Source: Neisseriaceae bacterium TC5R-5 | GTDB lineage: Bacteria > Pseudomonadota > Gammaproteobacteria > Burkholderiales > Chromobacteriaceae | DNA length: 64,000 bases | Assembly: GCA_020830965.2 (NCBI GenBank) | Contig: JACCFC020000005.1 | Coordinates: 1 to 64,000, forward strand | Direction of reading: 5' to 3' | Shown here: piece after piece, positions 11,995 to 20,234 of the stretch | Position numbering within the stretch: the stretch's first letter is position 1 | Layout of the letters: every line of letters starts with the position of its first letter | Translations under genes and position numbers: made by a program | Notes under the pieces: model-generated | What the model was told of the DNA's origin: nothing | Seen by the model: the letters and a program-made list of their open reading frames with translations, nothing else | Database searches by the model: none

Positions 11995-12281
11995 TGAACA
12001 CCACTACCGCCATTCAGCCCGCCTTACGTTTGATGGCCGATTTTCACCGTGGTCAGTTGCCTGACCCTGCCGAGGCTCAGCATTTTGTTGGTGATCTACG
12101 CGAAGCGTATCTGGATGGCCTGCATTTTTTGGCCGAGGTGCAACTGCGGCTCAGTCAGCCAACAGCGCTCAGTAGTGATACCGCGCAGACACTGGCGTAT
12201 TGGCAGTGTTTGCTGGCCGCTTTAGGGTCTGAATATGGGGAGTGGTTGCAGCAGTTGGCGCGCCAAGGCGTGAAGCCTTAG
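11994..12281 (+). CDS. Uncharacterised 95-residue acidic helical protein
   Basis: The protein starts MNTTTAIQPALRLMADFHRG and is predicted to be almost wholly alpha-helical, with alternating leucines and acidic residues and no cysteines or membrane segment. The open frame extends further upstream in another frame of the preceding gene. However, the ATG at 11994 overlaps the TGA of that gene (TGATG) and has a GGAG 15 bases before it, so coupled translation from 11994 is the best reading. I recognise no domain. Its tight coupling to the amber-interrupted gene implies that the two once worked together. Confidence 0.6.
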   Translation: MNTTTAIQPALRLMADFHRGQLPDPAEAQHFVGDLREAYLDGLHFLAEVQLRLSQPTALSSDTAQTLAYWQCLLAALGSEYGEWLQQLARQGVKP

Positions 12282-12291
12282 CGTGTGAGCG

Positions 12292-12321
12292 GTCGCCGAG
12301 CCTGGGCCCGGCGACTGTCTT
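12292..12321 (+). terminator. Possible terminator between convergent genes
   Basis: GTCGCCG (12292-12298) pairs with CGGCGAC (12309-12315) and is followed by TGTCTTGTT. The U-tract is imperfect. It is just after the 95-residue gene and just before the end of the convergent oxidoreductase. Confidence 0.35.
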
Positions 12322-12322
12322 G

Positions 12323-13312
12323 TTAGCCGCCGCTGCTGAGTGGGTACAAGGTGAGCACAACTTTGCCCAGATTGTGATTGGCTTCGATATAGCAATGCGC
12401 GTCCTGTACCTGGGCCAGCGGATAGCTGCTGTCCACCACGATTTTGACGCGCTCTTGTTGCAGCGCCGGTAAGATGTGTTCGCGTAGTGCTTGAGCCAGC
12501 CGGGCTTTAACGGCGAGGGACTGCGAGCGCAAGGTGGAGCCGATCAGTGCGATGCGCTTCATCAGCAGCATGCCCAGGTTTAATTCGGCGCGTGCGCCCC
12601 CCATCAGGCCGATATTGACCAGTCGGCCATCGGTTTTGAGTGCGGCCAGGTTTTCGGCCAGATAGCTGGCACCCACTGGATCGAGAATCAGCTCTACCCC
12701 ACCCCACTCTTTGATTTGTGCGGCAAATTTCGGCAGTTGTTTGTAGTTGAATACTTGCTGCGCGCCCAGTTGCTGGCAGAAGGCGAGCTTTTCTGCGCTA
12801 CCGGCACTGGCAAAGGCATGCGCGCCGAGCAGGCCAGCCAGTTGAATGGCGGCAGCACCAACGCCACTGGCACCGGCATGAATCAGGATGGTTTCGCCTG
12901 CTTGCAGTTGGCCTTTTTCGACCAGATTAAACCAGGCTGTCATCCAGGCTTCCGGCAGGCTGGCAGCTTCTACCCAGGAGAGCCAGTCAGGTTTGGCGAT
13001 GGCGAGGTCTTCGTCGAGCAATGCGTATTCGGCATAGCCGCCGCCAGCAATCAGGCCAAAAACGGCATCACCCGCTTTAAAGTGGGAATCTGCGGCGGCC
13101 TCGCTAACGATGCCGGCGACTTCCAGGCCGAGAATCGGGCTGGCATCCGGCGGTGCCGGGTAGCGGCCTTCGCGCTGTACCAGGTCGGCGCGGTTAATGC
13201 CCGCAGCCATCACTTTGACTAGTAGTTGTCGTTCGCCACGCTGCGGTGGAGCGACTTCGTCCTGGCGTAAGCTGGCGGCACTGCCGGGGGCATCTTGCAC
13301 AATCGCTAGCAT
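12323..13312 (-). CDS. NAD(P)H:quinone oxidoreductase (PIG3/zinc-free MDR family)
   Basis: A 329-residue medium-chain dehydrogenase/reductase without the zinc ligands. The N-terminal GroES-like part has AAGINRADLVQREGRYP. The Rossmann part has HAGASGVGAAAIQLA near residue 145, then GSAEKLAFC and LILDPVGASYL. These are signatures of the TP53I3 (PIG3)/quinone oxidoreductase branch, which reduces quinones with NADPH in the cytosol. The physiological substrate cannot be read from the sequence. It lies 31 bp downstream of the second exbD on the same strand and could be co-transcribed, but a role in TonB-dependent uptake is not implied. Confidence 0.88.
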   Translation of the reverse strand: MLAIVQDAPGSAASLRQDEVAPPQRGERQLLVKVMAAGINRADLVQREGRYPAPPDASPILGLEVAGIVSEAAADSHFKAGDAVFGLIAGGGYAEYALLDEDLAIAKPDWLSWVEAASLPEAWMTAWFNLVEKGQLQAGETILIHAGASGVGAAAIQLAGLLGAHAFASAGSAEKLAFCQQLGAQQVFNYKQLPKFAAQIKEWGGVELILDPVGASYLAENLAALKTDGRLVNIGLMGGARAELNLGMLLMKRIALIGSTLRSQSLAVKARLAQALREHILPALQQERVKIVVDSSYPLAQVQDAHCYIEANHNLGKVVLTLYPLSSGG

Positions 13313-13343
13313 GATTTTGTCCTCTTAAGCGTTGGGTCGCTTA

Positions 13344-13766
13344 TTACTGCACAAATTGTTCTGCGCCGACAATCCCTAATTTGGTCACGCCCAGCCGTTG
13401 TGATTCGGCCAGTACCATCGCTACCGGTGCGTAGTTGGCGTCTTTATTGGGTTTGATATGCAGTTCCGGCTGCGGATTTTGCACGGCCAGAGCGCTGAGT
13501 TTGTGTTCCAGTTGCTGACGGTCTGCTAGCAGTTCGCCATTCCATAACACTTGATTAGTAGCGCTGATATCTACTTGCACCACCACCGGTTTACTGGGTG
13601 GCGTGCTGGCGGTGTTTACCGGCATGTCCAATTTGACGGCGTGGGTTTGGATAGGGATGGTGATAATCAGCATGATCAGTAGCACCAGCATCACATCTAT
13701 CAGCGGGGTGGTGTTCATTTCCACCATCAGTTCGTCGTCTGCATGATTGTTGCTATTCATCGCCAT
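13344..13766 (-). CDS. exbD: ExbD/TolR family biopolymer transport protein (second copy)
   Basis: A 140-residue protein with a cytoplasmic N-terminus, one transmembrane helix (about residues 24-43, PLIDVMLVLLIMLIITIPI) and a periplasmic C-terminal domain. The Asp in PLIDVMLVLL is the conserved protonatable residue of ExbD/TolR. With ExbB it forms the proton channel that energises TonB. It is the second of two adjacent exbD genes, 15 bp after the first, with GAGG seven bases before its start. The two copies share the membrane segment but differ in the periplasmic part, where this copy has LHIKPNKDANYAPVAMVLAE. Confidence 0.92.
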   Translation of the reverse strand: MAMNSNNHADDELMVEMNTTPLIDVMLVLLIMLIITIPIQTHAVKLDMPVNTASTPPSKPVVVQVDISATNQVLWNGELLADRQQLEHKLSALAVQNPQPELHIKPNKDANYAPVAMVLAESQRLGVTKLGIVGAEQFVQ

Positions 13767-13781
13767 AGCGGTTTCCTCAGA

Positions 13782-14216
13782 TTAATGGCGGGCAGGCGGT
13801 TCGGTGATAAACGCCACTTTGACAATGCCAGTCTGTTGTACCGCCAGCACGATACGGCCTATCGGGCTGTATTTAGCGGCAAGATCGCCCCGGATATGGA
13901 CTTCTGGTTGCGGCTCTTGCTTTGCTGCGCTAATCAGCCGTGCCAGCAGTTGTTGCTGGCTGGCTATGGGCTGGGTGTTCCAGTAAATGGTATTGCTGCT
14001 GTCTACCCCCAACACGATGTTTTCCGGTTTGGTTTGGGTGGGGATATTACTTTCTTTGGGTAGCGTCATTTTGACGGTTTGGGTGACTACCGGCACGGTA
14101 ATCAGAAAGATGATGAGTAAGACCAGCATCACATCCACCAGCGGTGTGGTGTTGATGGCGGACATTTCCTGATCCTGTTCTGCTTTGCTATGACCGAAGC
14201 GTTGATAGCGTGCCAT
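13782..14216 (-). CDS. exbD: ExbD/TolR family biopolymer transport protein (first copy)
   Basis: A 144-residue ExbD-type protein: cytoplasmic start, EQDQEMSAINTTPLVDVMLV leading into a single membrane helix (about 26-46) with the conserved Asp, then a periplasmic domain with EVHIRGDLAAKYSPIGRIVL. It begins 6 bp after exbB. Together with ExbB and the other ExbD it should use proton flow to drive TonB. Two exbD genes in a row after exbB recall the tonB-exbB-exbD1-exbD2 sets of xanthomonads, where the second ExbD has specialised roles. Whether that holds here is unknown. Confidence 0.92.
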   Translation of the reverse strand: MARYQRFGHSKAEQDQEMSAINTTPLVDVMLVLLIIFLITVPVVTQTVKMTLPKESNIPTQTKPENIVLGVDSSNTIYWNTQPIASQQQLLARLISAAKQEPQPEVHIRGDLAAKYSPIGRIVLAVQQTGIVKVAFITEPPARH

Positions 14217-14222
14217 CGCGCG

Positions 14223-14960
14223 TTACCGGGCCGGTGTGCTTAATACATTGGCGTGCAGCCTGCCGGCAATCACGCGCACACTATCCAAAATAAGCTTGTT
14301 GCGGCGTACCAGCCAGTTATAAGCCAGTACCGCTGGCACGGCCACACCCAGGCCAATGGCGGTCATGATGAGCGCCTCTCCCACCGGGCCGGCTACTTTG
14401 TCGATGGAGGCCTGGCCGGAGATGCCGATGGCGGTGAGCGCGTGATAAATACCCCAGACGGTGCCGAACAGGCCAACAAACGGCGCGGTAGAGCCAACAG
14501 TGGCCAGTACCGACAGGCCGCCTTGTAGCTGGTGCTGGGCGGAGTCGATGGCGTCAGAGATCGCCATGGAAACCCAGGTGTTGAGGTCTACCCGTTGCGC
14601 CAGTGTGCCTTGATGTTCGGTTAAGGCTTCCACACCAGCTAGCGCGAGGGAGTTAAACAGGCTTTCTTCGCTCAGTTGACTGCTGCGTTGTTGCAGTTCT
14701 GCGCCCGGCAGGGCGAGCAGTTCCCGGCCCTGTTTGAGCAGACGGCCTTGTTCCAGCAGTTTAACGATGCCGATATACCAGCTTGCTGCCGACATGATGA
14801 GCAGAATCAGCAGGGTGGCACGCGCGACGAGGTCGCCTTGCGCCCATAAGGCACCCAAGCCATAGGGATTGTCGACTATCACCGTTTCTGCCGCCAGCGC
14901 TGGCAGGCTGGCAGCGAACATGAGGGCGACAGTGAAAATGGCTGGCGTTGTTTTAGTCAT
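14223..14960 (-). CDS. exbB: ExbB/TolQ/MotA family proton channel protein
   Basis: A 245-residue protein with an N-terminal signal-like segment (residues 1-23, ending ALAAE), then three membrane helices near residues 45-65, 148-172 and 190-212. The MotA/TolQ/ExbB signature GSTAPFVGLFGTVWGIYHAL is near residue 155, and KVAGPVGEALIMTAIGLGVAVP follows. It should form the pentameric channel that surrounds ExbD. The cleavable signal is typical of the longer ExbB variants. Located 30 bp after tonB in the tonB-exbB-exbD-exbD operon. Confidence 0.93.
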   Translation of the reverse strand: MTKTTPAIFTVALMFAASLPALAAETVIVDNPYGLGALWAQGDLVARATLLILLIMSAASWYIGIVKLLEQGRLLKQGRELLALPGAELQQRSSQLSEESLFNSLALAGVEALTEHQGTLAQRVDLNTWVSMAISDAIDSAQHQLQGGLSVLATVGSTAPFVGLFGTVWGIYHALTAIGISGQASIDKVAGPVGEALIMTAIGLGVAVPAVLAYNWLVRRNKLILDSVRVIAGRLHANVLSTPAR

Positions 14961-14990
14961 GAGGTAAAAGCTCCATAGATAGCAATGGGT

Positions 14991-15665
14991 TTATTCGGCA
15001 GCATCAAGTTTGAAACTGAATTCTTGCTGCAATAGTGAATTGGATTTGCACTGATAGCCGCGCAGTGCCTTGGCAATGGCCGACTGAAAGCCACTGCGGT
15101 AGCGGGATGGTATGCCCTCGAACCGGATCTCGCTGATTTCGTGGAAGCGGCCGTTATCCCCTACCTGAAACGCAACACGTACCACGCCCTGAATTTGATC
15201 TTGCTCTGCCTTATCAGGATATTCCGGCGCTTGCAGGCTGCTGCAATTGGCCTTGGCTGAGATCGGCCCTTTGGGCGCCGCTGTCACCACCGGTTCCGGG
15301 GTGGGCGTAGGTGGCGGCTGTGGGGCCGGGTCGCTGGTGGTGGCCGCTATCGCATTAAGCGGCGGGGTGGCCGTTGGCGGTGGCGAGTTGACGACCGGTG
15401 GCACATAGGCTTGCGGTTTGGGGGCGGCCGGCGCAGCAACGACTTGTTCCAGTTTGGGGGGTGGCGGCGGCGGAGGGGGTGGCGGCGGCGGTTCACTGAT
15501 TACCGCCACTTCCACTTTTTGTTGCACCACCTGCACCACGTTCTGCGCCAGCCCGGATACCAGGGCATAGACGAGTAAGGCATGGAAAATAATTACCCCT
15601 GCTAGGCCAGCCAGACGGCGTTTGCTGGCTGCCGAGCGCCGATTACTGGTGGTAGAGCTGGTCAT
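14991..15665 (-). CDS. tonB: TonB energy-transducing protein
   Basis: A 224-residue protein with a basic cytoplasmic start, a single membrane anchor (about residues 20-40, AGVIIFHALLVYALVSGL), a proline-rich periplasmic spacer (a run of about 12 prolines near residue 58, then more Pro/Thr) and a C-terminal TonB domain (about 150-224). The C-terminal domain has PEYPDKAEQDQIQGVVRVAF and a later QSAIAKALRGYQC. It passes energy from ExbBD to outer-membrane receptors. Order receptor-tonB-exbB-exbD-exbD on one strand argues that it serves the receptor directly upstream. Confidence 0.93.
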   Translation of the reverse strand: MTSSTTSNRRSAASKRRLAGLAGVIIFHALLVYALVSGLAQNVVQVVQQKVEVAVISEPPPPPPPPPPPPKLEQVVAAPAAPKPQAYVPPVVNSPPPTATPPLNAIAATTSDPAPQPPPTPTPEPVVTAAPKGPISAKANCSSLQAPEYPDKAEQDQIQGVVRVAFQVGDNGRFHEISEIRFEGIPSRYRSGFQSAIAKALRGYQCKSNSLLQQEFSFKLDAAE

Positions 15666-15746
15666 AATAGCTACTCGTTGTCGCGTTAACTGATAGTGAA
15701 ATAGTGACGCCCAGCCGAGCAGGCACGGCGCCCGGCGCTAGCGATA

Positions 15747-18341
15747 TCACAATTTGTAGGAAGCCTTCAAGAAAAAAGCACGCCCGGTGGGGTCGGCAAT
15801 CACGGGATCAAAGCCGTATTGAAAGGTATTGGTCTGGTTGCTGAATGGCGGGTCGCGGTCAAACAGATTGCGGATGCCGGCGGTAATACTCAGCTTTTTT
15901 TGCCATAAGTAGCTGCCGGATAGATTCCACAAAATATAAGGGCTAACCCGGTGCTCTTCACCATTCGAGTTCATATCGGTGTAGCCCGCACTGTAGTTCT
16001 GTACCAGCAACGCGCCCCATGGCCCATTGCGCCAATTCAGCGCCAGGCTGTGCTTCCAGCGTACCGTCGGAGGGAAGGCATCCTGATACCAGCCCCCCAG
16101 CGAGCTGTAATAAGCTCCGCCTTTTTCCATCTGCTGCGCATACTTGGAGGTGTAGCTGCCATCCAGATTAAGGGTGAAGTTGCCCAAGGCGTTTTTCGGT
16201 AAACGCCAGGCCAGGCTGACATCCACTCCTGCCGCACTGAGATTGCCAAGGTTCTGGGTGGTGGTCACCACGTATTTGAGGGAACCATCGGGATTGCGCA
16301 CAAATTTATCAGCGTATTTGGTGGGGTCGGCAAAAATCAGGCCAGGGTCGAGCACGCCTATCATATTTTCTATCTGTGTCCACCATAAGTCGGCACTGGC
16401 CGTAACCTCGGGAACAGGTTCAATCACGATGCCCAAGGTGAGCGAGGAGGATTTTTCCGGCGACAAATCACGGCTACCGCCTTGCTGAGCTTCAAACTGC
16501 TGATTGCAGTCATCCACCACATTGCCTCCATTGGCCGGGCTCCCCCCCGGGCAGCGCAGCGGATCATTAAATTTCTGCGCGGTATAAGTAGTGGCATCTG
16601 GCTGATACACATCGTATAGCGTCGGCGCACGAAAACCCTTGCTGGCCGAACTGCGCAATAGCACTGATGGTATAGGCTGATATTTGAACGCTATTTTGGG
16701 ATTAAACGCGCTGCCAAAATCACTGTAACGGTCGTAGCGCGCCGCCAATTGGGCTTCCAACGATTTAACAATGGGTACTTCTGCTTCGGCATACATCGCA
16801 GTCACGGTACGGCTGCCAGAAGTGGATTGCGAACCAGCAATGCCGGAACCAATCGCCTGCTTGGCTAGCTCTCTGATTTGACTATCCAGCTTCTCACTAC
16901 GCGCCTCTACCCCAAATGCAGTGGCCAGGTTACCCGCTGGCAGCTCCAGGATTTCCTTGCTGACTTTAAAATCGGCCAAGACCGTGGTGTATTTGGCCTG
17001 CCAACCATCGCCGCTGAGTTCGACCTGCTTCCAGGCTCCCGGTAATGAGTCACCAAAGGGGTTGATATCGCCAGCAATCAGCGCATTTCGGATTTTGTCT
17101 TCATACACATAACCGCTTTGGTAATGAATGGTAGTTTCATTTTGTGAGTACGCGGCGCCGCCGCGATAGTCCCAGTCGGCCAGCAGGCCTTCGGCATTAA
17201 AAGCGAGCCGTTGCGTAGTAGAGAGGCTTTCGGTCACTCGTGGCCCCAGCGGGCTGGCGCGGCCATTCAGTACAATAGGGCTGCCATCGGTCGGTGTGCC
17301 ATCCGGTAGCTGGCTTGGATAGTATTTATCGCCGGGCCGCAAAGTGGCAATTTGTATCAGCGGCACCGGTGAAATGGCCGTGGTACTGGTGTTTTGTGCG
17401 CCGACGTATTGCAGCGAAAGGGTATGTTCACCAATTTGCCGGGTCGCTTTTAGCGTGCCGGTCAGTTGCTCTACTTCAGGGGTCAAATCCATATACAGAC
17501 CAGCCTGCTCGCCACAGGTGGTAGCGCCCAAAGGGAGAGCAAACGGCGGGCGGCAGGCTGGGGCGGTTGGATTGTAGGCATTGCCACGATAGGTGTAATT
17601 AAATGGAAAAACTCGGCTGCTTAAATTGTCTGCTGTGAAATATTTGTTGGCAAAGTCGCGTTGCAATGTGGTGACGCGCTCGGTTTTCTGATAACTCAAT
17701 GCGCCGTAAAGATTGTAGTTATCTTCCGCTAATTCACCGATGCCGCCGCTAATCTGCACACTGCCACTACCGCCACCGCTGCGCTGGGTCGCCTGCACAT
17801 CGCCACCAATGGTAACGCCGGTAATACTGCGCTTGGTAATAAAGTTGATCACGCCGCCAATGGCATCGGAGCCATAAATCGCCGACGCGCCATCACGCAG
17901 CACCTCTATACGCTCAATCGCAGCCAGCGGAATAGCGTTAAGATCGGTGGCGTAACCACCAACCGCCTGACTAGCCACGCGGCGACCATCCAGTAGGACC
18001 AATGTGTATTGCGAGCCCAAACCACGCAGGCTGGCATAGGAAGCCCCCCCGGAAACCGTCGCGACCGAGGAGGCCGCCACCATGGAGGATTGATTGGTAG
18101 ACAGTGTGTTAATCACCTGCTCTACCGTGGTCAAACCCTGCTTGGCCAACTCGTCCGGGCGCATGATGGTGACCGGCAGCGCTTTTTCCTGCTTGATAGT
18201 ACGCCGGATACTGGAACCAGTTACCTCCACCCGCTCCAGTTGACCGGTACTCGGCTCGTCTGCTGCCTGCACTTCTAGCGCCGGCATACCTAGTCCGGTG
18301 ACGATGATGGCTAGCGCCAGTTTGTTATGGTGCCGTGTCAT
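15747..18341 (-). CDS. TonB-dependent outer-membrane receptor
   Basis: An 864-residue protein with a signal peptide (about 1-27, ending VQA|ADEP). A TonB-box-like stretch (LERVEVTGSSIRRT) comes next, followed by a plug domain (about 50-165) with SLRGLGSQYTLVLLDGRRV and VLRDGASAIYGSDAIGGVINF. The rest is a 22-strand barrel with family motifs KGFRAPTLYDVY and, at the end, GRAFFLKASYKL. The GSSIRRT-type opening is common in receptors for siderophores, sugars or peptides in proteobacteria; the ligand cannot be told here. It heads the tonB-exbBD operon, and its promoter overlaps a palindrome probably bound by the divergent XRE regulator. Confidence 0.93.
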   Translation of the reverse strand: MTRHHNKLALAIIVTGLGMPALEVQAADEPSTGQLERVEVTGSSIRRTIKQEKALPVTIMRPDELAKQGLTTVEQVINTLSTNQSSMVAASSVATVSGGASYASLRGLGSQYTLVLLDGRRVASQAVGGYATDLNAIPLAAIERIEVLRDGASAIYGSDAIGGVINFITKRSITGVTIGGDVQATQRSGGGSGSVQISGGIGELAEDNYNLYGALSYQKTERVTTLQRDFANKYFTADNLSSRVFPFNYTYRGNAYNPTAPACRPPFALPLGATTCGEQAGLYMDLTPEVEQLTGTLKATRQIGEHTLSLQYVGAQNTSTTAISPVPLIQIATLRPGDKYYPSQLPDGTPTDGSPIVLNGRASPLGPRVTESLSTTQRLAFNAEGLLADWDYRGGAAYSQNETTIHYQSGYVYEDKIRNALIAGDINPFGDSLPGAWKQVELSGDGWQAKYTTVLADFKVSKEILELPAGNLATAFGVEARSEKLDSQIRELAKQAIGSGIAGSQSTSGSRTVTAMYAEAEVPIVKSLEAQLAARYDRYSDFGSAFNPKIAFKYQPIPSVLLRSSASKGFRAPTLYDVYQPDATTYTAQKFNDPLRCPGGSPANGGNVVDDCNQQFEAQQGGSRDLSPEKSSSLTLGIVIEPVPEVTASADLWWTQIENMIGVLDPGLIFADPTKYADKFVRNPDGSLKYVVTTTQNLGNLSAAGVDVSLAWRLPKNALGNFTLNLDGSYTSKYAQQMEKGGAYYSSLGGWYQDAFPPTVRWKHSLALNWRNGPWGALLVQNYSAGYTDMNSNGEEHRVSPYILWNLSGSYLWQKKLSITAGIRNLFDRDPPFSNQTNTFQYGFDPVIADPTGRAFFLKASYKL

Positions 18342-18430
18342 TGCTCTCTCCTAAGCAGATATGAGTGCGGTCTACTTCCCTTGTTACCCTTGGATAACAT
18401 TGCTTTTGTCTAGACACACCCAAGAAAACA

Positions 18431-18444
18431 ACCTGTTTTCAGGT
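18431..18444. promoter_or_regulatory. Palindromic operator candidate, copy 1
   Basis: ACCTGTTTTCAGGT is a perfect 14-bp palindrome (ACCTG-N4-CAGGT). It begins immediately downstream of the receptor -10 box on the minus strand, so it covers the expected transcription start. A bound protein would repress the receptor-tonB-exbBD transcript. Confidence 0.6.
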
Positions 18445-18445
18445 T

Positions 18446-18473
18446 TTTATATTGAATTTTATAAAGTATCCAA
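18446..18473 (-). promoter_or_regulatory. Candidate promoter of the receptor-tonB-exbBD operon
   Basis: On the minus strand, TTGGAT (18473-18468) and TATAAA (18451-18446) are separated by 16 bp. It lies about 105 bp upstream of the receptor start and directly abuts palindrome copy 1. Confidence 0.5.
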
Positions 18474-18753
18474 CCGCCCTTCTTGGCATGAAAAGAGTAA
18501 AACCCACCCAAGCAAAGCGCCTTGCAATAAACTTGTGCTAAAAAAGCAGAACGACAGAACCCCTCGCCATAAAAAAGCGAAAATTTTTGGTGATGATTGC
18601 GTACTTAAATCCTTTACCTGTGGTCTTTGTAGGCTTATCAGCCGCTTTGCCGCAGCATGGAGCGGATGTATCAACAAGACTAGGCAGATTATTTATTCAA
18701 GTAATCACACGATGCGATGAAAGCACCTCAGGCAAAAAATATAACAACAGAAT

Positions 18754-18767
18754 ACCTGAAAACAGGT
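18754..18767. promoter_or_regulatory. Palindromic operator candidate, copy 2
   Basis: ACCTGAAAACAGGT is the exact reverse complement of copy 1, 323 bp away. It is about 100 bp upstream of the XRE gene, suggesting autoregulation of that gene by the same protein. Confidence 0.6.
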
Positions 18768-18869
18768 AAACAACCAATTTTCAATATGATTTTTACATTA
18801 AAACCAAACATATCGTCGGCAAAGAATGCAAAAATTTTTTGATATCAAGGGCTTGATGCTGGTGTGCAA

Positions 18870-19370
18870 ATGAAACACTCAGACACACCCGCCACTTCGG
18901 ATAGTAAGGCCAATGCTAAAAGCCAGCGCCAGTCACTGGGTTTGAGGATGCGCGAAGCGCGAGATTGTGTTGGCGCCCCCAGAAACGAGTCTGCGGCCTA
19001 TGTTGGCGTATCACTATCAACTTTTCAGTCGTGGGAAGCCGGTGAGCGTGAGCCGGATGCCACCAAACTGGGAAGATTTGCGCAAAAATACGCTATCTCG
19101 CTGGACTGGTTATTGTTTGGCACAGGGACAATGCGTAAGGAGGCGCTGTCTTCGTCGAGCATGGCCGATAAAACAGTACGAGAAGAGGAAGGCATCGCCA
19201 TCATCAAGATGAGCGTGCAGGCGGTGGAGGAGTGGCTGCATGCTCAACAGCGTCAGATGGAGCCTCATCATAAGGCGGAAATAGTCGCGATATTATTCAA
19301 ATATCTGCGTTCCAGAAATCAGGTTAACCCCTTAGAAATTGCTAGTCTGTTAGCCGCGCTAGCAGACTAG
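18870..19370 (+). CDS. XRE/Cro-CI family helix-turn-helix regulator
   Basis: A 166-residue protein with a Cro/CI-type HTH at about residues 22-82: SLGLRMREARDCVGAP, AAYVGVSLSTFQSWEAGERE, and YAISLDWLLFGTG. The C-terminal half (about 95-166) is helical with no recognisable peptidase or sensor motif, so it is not a LexA-type self-cleaving repressor. A GTG two codons upstream is an alternative start; neither has a strong ribosome site. Divergent from the receptor-TonB operon. The two palindromes between them suggest that it controls both itself and that operon, which is an inference. Confidence 0.85.
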   Translation: MKHSDTPATSDSKANAKSQRQSLGLRMREARDCVGAPRNESAAYVGVSLSTFQSWEAGEREPDATKLGRFAQKYAISLDWLLFGTGTMRKEALSSSSMADKTVREEEGIAIIKMSVQAVEEWLHAQQRQMEPHHKAEIVAILFKYLRSRNQVNPLEIASLLAALAD

Positions 19371-19402
19371 CTACCCTGCCATATAGTGCAAGCACGTCAA
19401 GA

Positions 19403-20023
19403 TCAACTTCCAAACAAATGTTTTTGCATTTCCTGTGCCAGTAGGTGATCACCAGCATAGTCACTGCTCTGCAAGCGGCTTATCAGTTGCTGCTGCTCGG
19501 CTACCGTGCGGTTCTGGCTGAGTTTGAATTTTGCTTCCAGACGGCTGACTGGCAGACGAAAACCGACAATATGCGTTTCCATTTTCTGCCGATAATCGGC
19601 AGAAAGCTGCTCATACTGCCAATCCGGTGATGTTTCAAACAAAGAGGCCTGCTGCGCTATCAGGGTAGATAAATCGTCTGCTGACTCCAGGATCTGCGGA
19701 CAGCCGTAAGCATGTACCGCCTGATAGTTCCAGGTAGGCACTGCCGGCGACTGCTGATACCAACGCGGCGAGATATAGCCATGTGCGCCCTGAAAAATCA
19801 CCAATACTTTGCTGCTACCGTTAAAGCCCTGCCATTGCGGGTTGGCTCGCGCCATATGTCCGTACAGCACGACTTCACCCACTTCACGTAGCAGAAAGAA
19901 CGGTATGTGGGTGGCAAACGGTTCGCCATCCAGCTGGCTTATCAGCGTGGCAAAAGGGTTTTCCTCAATGAACCGACATTGGGTGGCTAGATCATCCACC
20001 TGAAAGCTACTCGGGCTGTACAT
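19403..20023 (-). CDS. PaiB-family FMN-binding protein
   Basis: A 206-residue protein starting MYSPSSFQVDD with the PaiB pattern: NPFATLISQLDGEPFATHIP, YGHMARANPQW, the highly conserved HGYISPRWYQQSPAVPTWNY, and near the end IVGFRLPVSRLEAKFKLSQN. PaiB proteins have an FMN-binding split-barrel fold. In Bacillus PaiB was described as a transcriptional repressor of sporulation and protease genes, but most homologues are of unknown role. The frame extends 31 codons upstream, but GGAG stands nine bases before the ATG at 20023. A diverged fragment of a second paiB lies at 20235-20301. Confidence 0.88.
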   Translation of the reverse strand: MYSPSSFQVDDLATQCRFIEENPFATLISQLDGEPFATHIPFFLLREVGEVVLYGHMARANPQWQGFNGSSKVLVIFQGAHGYISPRWYQQSPAVPTWNYQAVHAYGCPQILESADDLSTLIAQQASLFETSPDWQYEQLSADYRQKMETHIVGFRLPVSRLEAKFKLSQNRTVAEQQQLISRLQSSDYAGDHLLAQEMQKHLFGS

Positions 20024-20161
20024 AGAACAGTTACTCCAAAGATGGTTAAGGATTGTCGTGCCGGTCATGTCAGCCAGCAACCAAGCATGGGGCGTTAGCG
20101 TACTGCAAACGGCCACGACTGCAAACCATCCTATAGTACACCTTGTGGTTTTGTTAATTAT

Positions 20162-20220
20162 CCACCGGCAATGCCAACAACTGTCGCTTGGTGCTCAAAT
20201 CCTTGGCGAACACTTCGCTC
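20162..20220 (+). repeat. Direct repeat of the pqiC 3' end (left copy flanking the Zorya island)
   Basis: These 59 bases match 28394-28452 at 56 positions in the same orientation. Read on the minus strand they keep the pqiC frame, with the codons for KDLSTKRQLLALPV, but then end in a different tail (DN and TAA instead of AGF and TAG). It is therefore a fragment of another pqiC allele, separated from pqiC by the whole Zorya operon. Confidence 0.8.
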
Positions 20221-20234
20221 ATAACAGCAACGAT

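Larger units (their letters stand above)
18342..18869. other. Regulatory intergenic region between the receptor and the XRE regulator
   Basis: This 528-bp gap is AT-rich. A 119-codon plus-strand frame (18361-18720) is not protein-like and is not called. The gap contains the receptor promoter (18446-18473) and two copies of the same 14-bp palindrome, at 18431 and 18754, described separately. This makes it look like a shared control region. Confidence 0.6.

Noticed and set aside
13344-14960. Reading the ExbB/ExbD genes as a second Zorya-like or Tol motor
   Set aside because: ExbB has no long cytoplasmic tail, ExbD has no OmpA domain, and tonB and a receptor are in the same operon, so it is an ordinary TonB energiser. 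TolA, TolB and Pal are absent.
18361-18720. 119-codon plus-strand frame upstream of the XRE gene
   Set aside because: It covers the receptor promoter and an operator palindrome, and its composition is not protein-like; it is better explained as a control region.
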